Source: Palsa-504 sp963806335
GTDB lineage: Bacteria > Actinomycetota > Actinomycetes > Streptosporangiales > Streptosporangiaceae
Assembly (NCBI GenBank): GCA_963806335.1
Contig: CAWDXO010000016.1
Coordinates: forward strand, 385,660 to 449,659
DNA length: 64,000 nt
Direction of reading: 5' to 3'
The number at the start of each line of letters is the position of its first letter. The stretch's first letter is position 1. The notes under the pieces were generated by a model, which saw nothing but the letters and a program-made list of their open reading frames with translations, did not search any database and had not been told where the DNA came from. Of the stretch, positions 23,174 through 31,275 are shown piece by piece. The translations under genes and the position numbers were made by a program.

Positions 23174-24562
23174 ATGGATGTCCGTGCTTATGTCGAGTCC
23201 CACGCGAGCGAGTTCATCGACGACCTGAAGCAGTGGCTGGCGATACCCTCCATCTCCGCCGATCCGGACCGGCACCCCGACGTGCGGCGCAGCGCCGAAT
23301 GGCTCGCCGGGCACCTGCGCGCGGCCGGCTTCCCGGTCGCCGAGGTCTGGGAGTCCGCGCCGGACGGGCTGCCCGCCGTGTTCGCCGAGTGGCCCGCCGC
23401 TGACCCGGCTGCCCCCACGGTGCTGGTCTACGGGCACCACGACGTCCAGCCGGTCGAGCCGCTCGAGGAGTGGGACAGCCCGCCGTTCGAGGCCGCCGAA
23501 CGCGATGGCCTGCTGCTGGCCCGGGGCGCCTCCGACGACAAGGGCCAGGTGCTCTTCCATTCCCTCGGCGTCCGGGCCGGCCTGGCCTCGCGGGGCGCCG
23601 CGGCGCCGCCGGTCACGATCAAGCTGATCGTCGAGGGCGAGGAGGAGTCTGGCTCCGAGCACTTCGCCGGCCTGCTCCGGCGTGAGCGGGAGCGGCTGGC
23701 CTGCGACGTGATCGTGATCAGCGATACCACCATGTGGGCCGCTGACGTGCCGTCCATGTGCACCGGCATGCGCGGGCTGGCCTCGGTCGAGGTGACGCTG
23801 ACCGGGCCGAGCCGGGACCTGCACTCCGGCTCGTTCGGGGGCGGCGTGCCGAATCCGCTGCACGCGATGGCGAGCCTGCTGGCCGGCCTGCACGACGACG
23901 ACGGCCGGGTCACCCTGCCCCGGTTCTACGACCGCGTGCTGCCGCTGTCGGAGCAGGAACGGGAACTGCTCGCCCGGCTGCCGTTCGACGCTAAGCAGTG
24001 GCTCGCGGAGGCCGGTGACAGCGGGGCCGCGAGCGGCGAGCGGGGCTTCTCTACCCTGGAGCGGATCTGGGCCCGGCCCACCGCGGAGGTCAACGGGATG
24101 TGGGGCGGTCACACCGGGCCGGGCGGCAAGACCATCATCCCGAAGGCCGCGTACGCCAAGATCACCTTCCGCCTGGTCGCCGACCAGGACCCCGGCGAGG
24201 TAGGCGAGGCCTTCCGCGAGTACGTGCGCGCCCGCGTCCCGGCCGGCCTGGAGGCCGAGGTGACGGTGCAACCGGGCGTCCGGCCCTGTCACTCGCCGAT
24301 CACCTCGCCGGCCGTGCTCGCCGGGCGCCGTGCGATGCAGCGGGCGTTCGGCCGCGAGGTGCTGTTCACCAAGGAAGGCGGCAGCGGCCCGGAAGCGGAC
24401 CTGGCCGAGATCCTCGGGGCGCCGCTGGTGTTCGTCGCGGTCGGGCTGGATTCGGACCGGATCCACGCGCCGAACGAATCGGTGGATATCTCGCTGCTGC
24501 TGCGCGGCGCGCAGGCGTCGGCGTACCTCTGGGAAGAGCTAGCCGCCGCGGACCTCGGGTGA
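23174..24562 (+). CDS. M20 family dipeptidase (CNDP-like metallopeptidase)
   Basis: The 462-residue cytosolic zinc peptidase has first metal ligand motif VLVYGHHDVQPVE and bridging Asp in GASDDKGQV. The EGEEESGSEH carboxylate pair follows, with His in DLHSGSFGG within the lid/dimerisation domain. A C-terminal GGSGPEADLAEI and HAPNESV complete the site. This set is typical of the dipeptidase/carnosinase branch. The start is ATG at 23174. Its TGA overlaps the GTG of nudC (GTGA at 24559), so the two form an operon. Confidence 0.92.
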   Translation: MDVRAYVESHASEFIDDLKQWLAIPSISADPDRHPDVRRSAEWLAGHLRAAGFPVAEVWESAPDGLPAVFAEWPAADPAAPTVLVYGHHDVQPVEPLEEWDSPPFEAAERDGLLLARGASDDKGQVLFHSLGVRAGLASRGAAAPPVTIKLIVEGEEESGSEHFAGLLRRERERLACDVIVISDTTMWAADVPSMCTGMRGLASVEVTLTGPSRDLHSGSFGGGVPNPLHAMASLLAGLHDDDGRVTLPRFYDRVLPLSEQERELLARLPFDAKQWLAEAGDSGAASGERGFSTLERIWARPTAEVNGMWGGHTGPGGKTIIPKAAYAKITFRLVADQDPGEVGEAFREYVRARVPAGLEAEVTVQPGVRPCHSPITSPAVLAGRRAMQRAFGREVLFTKEGGSGPEADLAEILGAPLVFVAVGLDSDRIHAPNESVDISLLLRGAQASAYLWEELAAADLG

Positions 24563-25491
24563 AGGCGGAGCCGCTGGCCGCGCTCGCCCTAGCCCGGGGA
24601 ACGGTGGACCGGCTCACCGAGAAGCGCAGTGACCAGCAGTGGCTCGACGCGGCCTGGCAGGATCCGCGCACCCGCGTGCTCGTGGTCTCGGCCGGGCGGG
24701 CGCTGGTGCGGCTGGATAACGAGCACGCCGAGCTGATCTTCGCGTCGCCGGCGCAGGCGCCTCCGGGCATCCGGATGCTGCTCGGCCGGGACGGGGACGG
24801 GGTCATCTACTTCGGGGTGAACGGGGTGCTGCCCCCGGCCGGGGACGGCGTGTCAGCGGCCTCGCTGCGTGAGGTGGGGACGCTGCTCGGGGACCGCGAC
24901 GCGGGGTTGTTCACCCACGCGGTGGCCCTGGCCAACTGGCACGACACCCACACGCGCTGCCCGCTGGACGGCACGCCCACGGTGCCCGCAGCGGCCGGGC
25001 ACTCCGCGATCTGCCCTCAAGACGGCAGCGAGCACTTTCCGCGGACCGACCCGGCGGTCATCATGCTGGTGACCGATCCCGATGACCGGTGCCTGCTGGC
25101 CAGGAATGCGGCCTGGCCGGGACGCCGGGTGTCGATCCTGGCCGGGTTCGTGGACCCGGGCGAGTCGGCCGAGCAGGCCGTGGTCCGCGAGGTCGCCGAG
25201 GAAACCGGGATCAAGGTAACCAACGTCCGCTACCTCGGCAGCCAGCCCTGGCCGATGCCGCGCAGCCTGATGCTCGGCTTCTGCGCCGACGCCCCGGCCG
25301 GCCAGGAGATCACCGTCGATCATGACGAGCTGGCCGAGGCGCACTGGTTCGGCCGCGACGAGCTGCTCGCCGCGATCAAGGCGCGGGAGATCGCCCTGCC
25401 GCCGCCGGTGTCGATCGCCCGGCACATCATCGAGGCCTGGTTCGGCGCCCCGCTTCCGTCGACCTGGGCCGAGCCGCTCCCGCCCGGCTGA
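24559..25491 (+). CDS. nudC: NADH pyrophosphatase NudC
   Basis: The 310-residue Nudix hydrolase would cleave NADH or NAD-capped RNA. The Nudix box is GX5EX7REVAEETGI (GFVDPGESAEQAVVREVAEETGI). The NudC-specific SQPWPMPRSLMLGF follows it. Only two Cys of the zinc ribbon remain (TRCPLDGTP and AICPQDGS) instead of four, as in a group of actinobacterial NudC. GTG at 24559 overlaps the peptidase stop. Metal-free folding of the ribbon is an inference. Confidence 0.9.
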   Translation: MKAEPLAALALARGTVDRLTEKRSDQQWLDAAWQDPRTRVLVVSAGRALVRLDNEHAELIFASPAQAPPGIRMLLGRDGDGVIYFGVNGVLPPAGDGVSAASLREVGTLLGDRDAGLFTHAVALANWHDTHTRCPLDGTPTVPAAAGHSAICPQDGSEHFPRTDPAVIMLVTDPDDRCLLARNAAWPGRRVSILAGFVDPGESAEQAVVREVAEETGIKVTNVRYLGSQPWPMPRSLMLGFCADAPAGQEITVDHDELAEAHWFGRDELLAAIKAREIALPPPVSIARHIIEAWFGAPLPSTWAEPLPPG

Positions 25492-25612
25492 CCCTGCCCG
25501 GCTGATCCCGCCGGGCGACCCTGCCCGGCTGATCCCGCCGGACGACCCTGCCCGGCTGATCCCGCCGGACGACCCTGCCCGGCTGATCCCGCCGGGCGAC
25601 CCTGCCCGGCTG
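25489..25612. repeat. 27-bp tandem repeat after nudC
   Basis: Four full copies and one partial copy of a 27-bp unit (CCCTGCCCGGCTGATCCCGC plus seven bases) start at the nudC stop codon. Units differ at one G/A position. A variable-number array at a 3' end has no coding role. Confidence 0.9.
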
Positions 25613-25683
25613 ACATGGCGCTGGCCGCCCCGCCCGGGATCGGCCCGGGCGGGACGGCCAGTAGCTAACTGGATCGGCTGGGG

Positions 25684-26694
25684 TTACCGGTGCGGGGTGG
25701 CGATGAACCCGTCGGTGTTGCCGTTGCCGTCGACGTAGAAGCCGACCAGCTGACCGTGGTCGTTCACGCCGTTGACGGTGGTCGTGCCGATGCCGTGCGG
25801 GTCATCGACCGTGCTGAAGCCGTGCTGCGGGGTCCAGGTGAAGCCGTGCATCGTGGCCGTGCTGCCCGAGCCGACCATGTACACGCCCACGACCTCGTCG
25901 AAGGCGTTGACGCCGGTCGCCGTGGTGGAAGACGCGCCGGGAACCGCCAGGCCGATGAACCGCCCGTGGTGCGTCTTGAGGAAACCGTCGGTGGTGCCGG
26001 CGGAGTTGGTGTAGAAGCCGGCTACGTCGCCCTCGTCGTTGATGGCGGCCGCGGTCAGGCTGGCGCCGGGCAGGTTCGGGTCGGTGACGGTGCTGTACCG
26101 GTGGTGTCCGATGTTGTACTCGTAGCCGTGGTTGGTGCCGTTGGCGTCGGTGTAGAAGCCCACCGCGACGTCACTGTCGTTGACGCCGAGGAGCTGGTCG
26201 ACCGGCGGGTTGGCCGGGCTGCCGGTCGGGAAGTCGGCGGTGCGGAAGTGGCCGTTGGCCTCGACGAAGCCGAAGTTGTTGTTGACCATGTTGGCGTTGT
26301 TCATGCTGGACCAGAAGCCGACGGTGACGCCGCGGTTGTTCAGGCCGGTGACCTGGGTCTGGACCGAGTGCGGGAAGTTCTCGTTGAGGTAGCTGTGCGA
26401 GCCGTGGGGCGGCAGCAGCAGGTAGCCCTTGTTCGGGTGGCCCTGCGCGCCGGAGCCGAAGTAGCCCGCGATCACGCCGCTGTCGTTGATGCCAAGCAGC
26501 TGGTTGAACGTCACGTCCCTGGCGTTGTCGCGCGTCTGGAAGCTGTAGGAGGTGCCGCTGTGGGCGCTCAACGTGGCGGCGCTAGCCGACGTCGCCGCGA
26601 GGCCCAGGGCCCCGGCGGCCAGCAGGCCCGACGCAGCGGTGGCAATGGCAACCCGCCGGGCGTTCCTCTTGGCTGACTTCTTCGCTGACTTCAT
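25684..26694 (-). CDS. Secreted repeat protein with HAF-like repeats
   Basis: The 336-residue protein has a long twin-basic signal peptide (KRNARRVAIATAASGLLAAGALGLAATSASA). About seven repeats of some 40 residues follow, with the core G[IV]N[DN]xGxxxGF[YW] (GINDSGVIAGYF, GVNDSDVAVGFY, AINDEGDVAGFY, GVNDHGQLVGFY). The repeats probably fold as a beta-propeller-like extracellular domain. The tail has no anchor or sorting signal. Such proteins are abundant in soil actinobacteria and acidobacteria. Their ligand is unknown. Upstream bases 26695-26880 separate it from the divergent oxidase gene. Confidence 0.78.
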   Translation of the reverse strand: MKSAKKSAKRNARRVAIATAASGLLAAGALGLAATSASAATLSAHSGTSYSFQTRDNARDVTFNQLLGINDSGVIAGYFGSGAQGHPNKGYLLLPPHGSHSYLNENFPHSVQTQVTGLNNRGVTVGFWSSMNNANMVNNNFGFVEANGHFRTADFPTGSPANPPVDQLLGVNDSDVAVGFYTDANGTNHGYEYNIGHHRYSTVTDPNLPGASLTAAAINDEGDVAGFYTNSAGTTDGFLKTHHGRFIGLAVPGASSTTATGVNAFDEVVGVYMVGSGSTATMHGFTWTPQHGFSTVDDPHGIGTTTVNGVNDHGQLVGFYVDGNGNTDGFIATPHR

Positions 26695-26884
26695 CGTGGT
26701 GCCCTTCTCAGTGATTTAGACAATCGGTTGTCCGGTCGCCATCAGCATTCGTGGCGGCTCGGGGCGATTTGCCGGGGGGCCGGGGGGAAACTCGGGGACG
26801 GCCGATCCGGCGCTGGCTGACGGGTGGCCAGCGCCACCGGGGGATCCGCAGGGGGGTGCGGGGAAACGAGGGGGACGCCGTAAG

Positions 26885-28181
26885 GTGTCGAGCGTGAACG
26901 TGGACCTGCCGGGACGACCCCGAACGAACTGGGCGGGCAACATCGCCTACCGGGCTCCGGACCTCTACCGGCCGGCGACCGTCAGCCAGTTGCGGGCCGT
27001 CGTCGCGCGGCCGGGTCAGCTCCGGGTGCTGGCCACCGGCCATTCGTTCAACGACATGGCTGACTCGCCCGGCGCCCAGGTCAGCCTGGCTGACCTCCCC
27101 GCTGAGGTGGAGCTCGATTCAGCGGCCGGCCTGGTCAGGGTCACCGCGGGCGTGAGCTACGCGGCGCTGGCCTGGCCTGGACCGGCAGGGCTTCGCGCTG
27201 CGCAACCTGGCGTCGCTGCCGCATATCTCGGTGGCCGGAGCCTGCGCGACCGCGACCCACGGGTCGGGTCCGGCCAACCAGAACCTCGCCGCGTGCGTCA
27301 CCGGCATGGAGCTGGTCACCGCGGCAGGCGACCTGGTGGAACTTGGCCCGGGTGAAGATTCCTTCGCCGGCGCCGTGGTCCACCTGGGCGCGCTCGGCGT
27401 GGTCGCCCGCCTGATCCTGGCCGTGGTGCCGTCCTTCGAAGTCAGCCAGTGGGTGTACGAGGACCTTCCCCTCGAGGTCCTCGACGATCACTTCGCGGAC
27501 ATCATGTCCAGCGGCTACAGCGTGAGCATGTTCACCGACTGGCGCGCCCCCCGGCTGACCCAGATCTGGGTCAAGCAGCGGGTCGAGGATCCCGCGTACC
27601 CGCCGCCGCCCGCCTCGCTGGCCGAGGCGCCGTGGTTCACCGCGACACCCGCCCCCGCGGGGCGGAACCCGGTGCCGGGCGGGTCGCCGGAGGCCTGCAC
27701 CGAGCAGCTGGGCGTCCCCGGCCCGTGGCATCAGCGGCTGCCTCACTTCCGGCCCGAGTTCACCCCGAGCGCGGGCGACGAACTGCAGTCGGAATACCTC
27801 ATGCCGGCCGAATACGCGGTGTCCGCCGTGCACGCGCTGAACCAGATCAGGGACCGGCTGGCCGCGGTGCTGCAGGTCTGCGAGTTCCGCGTCGTCGCCG
27901 CGGATGAGCTCTGGCTGAGCATGGCCTACCGGCGGGACAGCGTGGCGTTCCACTTCACCTGGATCCCCGACCTGGCCGCGGTGCTCCCCGTGGTGAAGCT
28001 GCTGGAAGAGCAGCTGACCGCGTTCGAGGCCCGGCCGCACTGGGGCAAGGTCTTCACCGCCACGCCGGAAGACTTCTACGCCAGCTACGAGCGGCTGCCT
28101 GACTTCCTGAACCTGACGCGCCACTACGACCCCGCGGGCAAGTTCCGCAACGCCTATACCGCCCGCTACCTTGGCCGTTAG
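26885..28181 (+). pseudogene. FAD-linked sugar-alcohol oxidase (AldO-like), frameshifted
   Basis: N-terminal frame 26885-27175 gives WAGNIAYRAPDLYRPATVSQL and the FAD-site ATGHSFNDMADSPG. The C-terminal frame from 27175 gives LDRQGFALRNL, SVAGACATATHGSG, the substrate domain, and the end YDPAGKFRNAYTARYLG at 28181. One extra C in TGGCCTGG (27171-27180) separates them: tgg-c-ctg-gac. The protein would be a VAO-family alditol or xylitol oxidase of about 430 residues. All other family segments are intact, so this is either a very recent mutation or an assembly error. Confidence 0.85.
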
Positions 28182-28203
28182 CCCGTAGGCGTGAGGAGCC
28201 GTC

Positions 28204-28503
28204 ATGAAGCTGGTGATCTTGCAGGTGCCGGACTGCCCCAACGCGGCCGTCCTGGAGACCAGGCTGGCTCCGCTGCTCGCGGACCGTGCCGATATCGCCC
28301 TCACCCGTCAGGTCGTGACCGGCCAGGCCGACGCCGAACGGCTCGGCATGACCGGCTCGCCCACGCTGCTCGCGGACGGCGTGGACCCCTTCGCCGCTCC
28401 CGGCCAGCCCCCCTCCCTTTCCTGCCGCCTCTACCGCGACGAGCACGGCCGCCCCGCCCCCGTCCCCTCTCCATCCCAGCTCCGCGCCGCCCTGCGGCTG
28501 TGA
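28204..28503 (+). CDS. Small thioredoxin-fold protein (alkylmercury-lyase-like group)
   Basis: The 99-residue protein begins MKLVILQVPDCPNAAVLE, a thioredoxin-like first strand with a single Cys in PDCPN. Further on it has LGMTGSPTLLADGVDPFA and SCRLYRD..PSPSQLRAAL. Similar short proteins are often annotated as alkylmercury lyase family, but the catalytic Cys pair of MerB cannot be confirmed here. It lies 22 bases after the oxidase gene on the same strand, and its stop overlaps the next GTG. Confidence 0.6.
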   Translation: MKLVILQVPDCPNAAVLETRLAPLLADRADIALTRQVVTGQADAERLGMTGSPTLLADGVDPFAAPGQPPSLSCRLYRDEHGRPAPVPSPSQLRAALRL

Positions 28504-28754
28504 CCCGGCCCAGCGCACCCCCTTGGGATACCGGTGCGCCACCGATCCCCTTCGAGGGGCGCTGGGGCGTGCCGGTTAACGGGACGGCTGCTTATGAGGG
28601 CGTGGCGGATTTGCCGCCGCCGGTGGATCGTGCGGTAAGCCTGGCCAGGCGGGAGGGCTTCGGTAACTCCGGCCGGCCGGAACAGGGCCGGCTGCTATTC
28701 GCGCTGACGGCTACGCGCCGCTTCCCGCCCGGGCCGCAGCCGGCGCCCGCTTAG
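28500..28754 (+). CDS. 84-residue ORF, possible N-terminal remnant of an O-methyltransferase
   Basis: GTG at 28500 overlaps the preceding TGA (GTGA). The segment VDRAVSLARREGFGNSGRPEQGRLLFALTA resembles the start of small-molecule O-methyltransferases (..FxxSCRPEVGRLLxxLA), but the SAM-binding part is absent and the frame stops at 28754. It may be a broken gene or a short conserved ORF. Confidence 0.4.
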   Translation: MTRPSAPPWDTGAPPIPFEGRWGVPVNGTAAYEGVADLPPPVDRAVSLARREGFGNSGRPEQGRLLFALTATRRFPPGPQPAPA

Positions 28755-29389
28755 CTGCCGTCGCGGAGGTTCGCCGGGGCGCCGGCCCGGAACGTGATGT
28801 GGTCGAACGTGGCCGAGCAGCCCTCACCCGCCGGCGACTGGGTCATGAAGCCGACCCGGACCAGCTCGGCGGCGTCCCCGCTGAGCGCGAAATAGCGCAG
28901 CAGCCGCCACCAGGTCCCGTCGGCGGACGCGTGGAAGGCCCACGCCCCGCCGGTCCGGGTGATCCGCAGCCACAAGGTGCTGCTGTCTACCTCGAAGGAG
29001 TTGCAGTCATCGGACAGTCCCCTGGTCACGACGGTGACCGCGGTCGGCCGGAGCTGCGGAGAGTACTCCAGGCAGAGCTTGGCCCAGTGCCGTTCGCGGG
29101 CGTGCAGCAGCAGCACGCCCGCGTCGTACATGCCGCCGAACTTCACGCTGACCTGGGCCGCGAGCGTGAAGTCACCCGCCGGGGGCAGGCCCGTGAAGCG
29201 GCCCGCGTCGGGGGGGTGCTCCAGGTCGGTCCCGGCCGGGTCGATAAACAGGTCGGTATTGGCCGCGGCGGTCAGGCTCAGCACGCCGTGCTGCACCCGG
29301 CAGCGGGCCGGCGGGCTGCCCTCGGGCTCGAGCGGGAACGGCAAGCTGGGCAATTTCAATGCGGCCACCCGGGTAGTTTGCCACGACAT
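28751..29389 (-). CDS. DUF1349 domain protein (concanavalin-like fold)
   Basis: The 212-residue beta-sandwich protein has FTGLPPAGDFTLAAQVSVKFGGMYDAGVLLL, KLCLEYSPQLRPTAVTVVT, LWLRITRTGGAWAFHASADG and RVGFMTQSPAGEGCSATFDH, the order of the DUF1349 family. No signal peptide is seen. The fold resembles laminarinase-type domains and is thought to bind carbohydrate, but no activity is established. Its 5' part overlaps the open frame of the upstream FUSC gene on the same strand. Confidence 0.82.
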   Translation of the reverse strand: MSWQTTRVAALKLPSLPFPLEPEGSPPARCRVQHGVLSLTAAANTDLFIDPAGTDLEHPPDAGRFTGLPPAGDFTLAAQVSVKFGGMYDAGVLLLHARERHWAKLCLEYSPQLRPTAVTVVTRGLSDDCNSFEVDSSTLWLRITRTGGAWAFHASADGTWWRLLRYFALSGDAAELVRVGFMTQSPAGEGCSATFDHITFRAGAPANLRDGS

Positions 29390-30974
29390 GCGAGCCTGAC
29401 TCGCCCGCGGGCTGGCCCTCCCGCGGGGCGGCCGGCAGTCGTAGCCCGTTGCTCGGCTCCGTCTGTGCCGGATCCGCTGCCGAGGCGCCGCCGCTAGGGC
29501 GCCGCCGCCAGCGCTCCGGGCCGGCGGCTAACGTTCTCCGCCTGGCCTTAATCCGAACGGGCCTGACCCGGGCGGCCCTGACCCGGGCGGCCCTCACCCG
29601 GGCGGTACTGACCCGGGCGGCACCTACCCGGGCGGCCGTCCGCCGGGCCCGGCCGCGCCAGCCGGCGCGGTTTGCGCGGCCGCGCCGCGCTACCTTGCCC
29701 GGCTCCCGGCGCCGATCGCGAAGCACCGCCCGCAACGGCGGCTTGACCTGGGCCTGCTCCGGCAGGTGCCCTGGCTGGAGCTCGGCGCGCAGCCGATCCA
29801 CGTGCGCCAGGATCTCGCCGCGCAGCGGCCAGCCCTCGGGCCGTTCCGCGGGATCGGTGCGCAGCAGGTCGGCCAGGCGGTCCTGCTGGCGCTGGGCCTC
29901 CTCCAGGTGGTCCTCGAGCGCCTCCGCGATCGGCTCAGGCGAGGGACCAGGCCGGCCGACGTGGCCGGGGATGTCGGCGCCCACCGCCTCGGCCTCCAGG
30001 ATCTGGCCGTATGCGCGGAGCGCGGCGGACAGCTCGGCCAGCATGGCGGCCAGCCGGGCGCGGGTCTCCGCTTCCCTGACCGGACTGTGCTCGCTGTCGA
30101 TGCGCGTGCTGTCGACGACCGAACGGGCCAGCACCCGCATATCGGTAGCGGCCCGCTCGAGCGTGTCCACGCCGTCGCGCAGGCCGGCCGCCGGGTTGGT
30201 GTGCCTGAGCCGCCTGGGGTTCAGCCGGACGCTTTCCTCGGCCTGGCTCAGCGCGTCATCGAGCCGCTCGATCTCGCCGCGCAGCGCCCGGGTGCGGTCC
30301 AGCCATTCGGCCGCGCGCCGCTGGTCGGGTGCTTCGGCCAGGCCGTCCGCCATCTGGCCGAGGAGGTCGGCCATCTGCCGGCTCACGTCGCCGACGGCGT
30401 CCTTGGCCGGCTGCACCCGCAACGGCGCCAGGACCAGGCCCGCCGCCAGTCCGGCCGCGGCGCCGACGAGCGTTTCGGTGATGCGGCTGGTAGCCGCCGC
30501 GTGCGAGTCCACCGAGAAGATCAGCATCGCGCTGATCGGCACCTCCAGGATGTCCTCGCGGAGGCGGAGGACAAGGCCGAGTCCGAGCGTGGCCGCGATG
30601 AGCAAGCCGAGTACCCACCAGCTGAACGGGACGTACGCGGCGACCGCGACAGCGGCGAGCACCCCCGCGGTGACGCCCACGACCCGCTGGATAGCGCTGC
30701 GGATCGTGTGGAACAGGGTTGCCTGCACCACGAGCAGCGCGGTCAGCGGCGCCAGCACGGACCGGGTTGACCCGCCGGGCAACTGCAGCGCGAGCAGGTA
30801 CGCGAACACCGCGGTGGCGGTCAGCCGGACGATGTACACCGCGGTCGGCTGGGCGCGCCGCCGCACCAGCGTGAGCTGTTCGGCCTGGCGCCTGGCCGCG
30901 GCCATGGCGGCCTCGCCGACCTTCTCGCCGGGAACCTGGCGGACTGGAAAACCTTTCATGAGCGGCACAACCAT
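29172..30974 (-). CDS. FUSC/aromatic acid exporter-type membrane protein
   Basis: The N-terminal half has about six hydrophobic segments (VYIVRLTATAVFAYLLALQLPGG, SVLAPLTALLVVQATLF, VVGVTAGVLAAVAVAAYVPF, and VLGLLIAATLGLGLVLRL with two more). A long helical cytoplasmic domain follows (ALSQAEESVRLNPRRLRHTNP..). This is the plan of ArAE/FUSC proteins, which export aromatic acids or anchor envelope complexes. After about residue 435 the sequence becomes a basic A-R-V repeat from 15-bp DNA repeats. It then runs 218 bases into the DUF1349 gene without homology. The real stop may therefore be lost by a frameshift near 29450. Start uncertain (ATG 30974 or 30959). Confidence 0.65.
   Translation of the reverse strand: MVVPLMKGFPVRQVPGEKVGEAAMAAARRQAEQLTLVRRRAQPTAVYIVRLTATAVFAYLLALQLPGGSTRSVLAPLTALLVVQATLFHTIRSAIQRVVGVTAGVLAAVAVAAYVPFSWWVLGLLIAATLGLGLVLRLREDILEVPISAMLIFSVDSHAAATSRITETLVGAAAGLAAGLVLAPLRVQPAKDAVGDVSRQMADLLGQMADGLAEAPDQRRAAEWLDRTRALRGEIERLDDALSQAEESVRLNPRRLRHTNPAAGLRDGVDTLERAATDMRVLARSVVDSTRIDSEHSPVREAETRARLAAMLAELSAALRAYGQILEAEAVGADIPGHVGRPGPSPEPIAEALEDHLEEAQRQQDRLADLLRTDPAERPEGWPLRGEILAHVDRLRAELQPGHLPEQAQVKPPLRAVLRDRRREPGKVARRGRANRAGWRGRARRTAARVGAARVSTARVRAARVRAARVRPVRIKARRRTLAAGPERWRRRPSGGASAADPAQTEPSNGLRLPAAPREGQPAGESGSHVVANYPGGRIEIAQLAVPARARGQPAGPLPGAARRAEPDRRGQYRPVYRPGRDRPGAPPRRGPLHGPAPGG
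29565..29639. repeat. Five 15-bp repeats in the FUSC 3' region
   Basis: The unit GACCCGGGCGGCCCT occurs five times with one to three changes. On the coding strand it yields an A-A-R-V-R pattern. Confidence 0.85.
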
Positions 30975-31173
30975 GGAACTAGTAGGGTGGGATACGAGGC
31001 ATAGCTTTAGCCCAGAGCAAAACCCTTCCGCTACTCCAACGCGCGCCCCGGTGAGCTATTCCCGGCCAGCGCGGTCGTGGCCGAGTGCACGCCCGGGTAA
31101 ATCGGTTGCCCGTCGGCCGATGGCCGGCTGTACTGCTGGCTAACCGGGGCTAGGGCCGGACGAGGGAGAAGCG

Positions 31174-31275
31174 ATGCGCACGGCGTTCATGTCAGCTCAG
31201 CAAGGATTTACCGCCTATGCAGAGGACATGACCCTCCGTGCGAACGCTCAACCTGGGGATCCTGGCGCATGTTGA
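31174..31275 (+). CDS. Possible 33-residue leader peptide overlapping the TetM-like gene
   Basis: ATG at 31174 is preceded by AGGGAG (31163-31168). The frame continues 33 codons to TGA at 31273-31275, overlapping the first 38 bases of the GTPase gene in another frame. The GTPase GTG itself has only a distant AGAGGA (31217-31222). Translation of the leader could control access to that start, as in ribosome-protection genes with leader peptides. Prediction only. Confidence 0.4.
   Translation: MRTAFMSAQQGFTAYAEDMTLRANAQPGDPGAC

Noticed and set aside
25489..25612. Possible CRISPR array (regular 27-bp units)
   Set aside because: Units are directly adjacent with no spacers, so it is a tandem repeat. 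No cas genes occur in the window.
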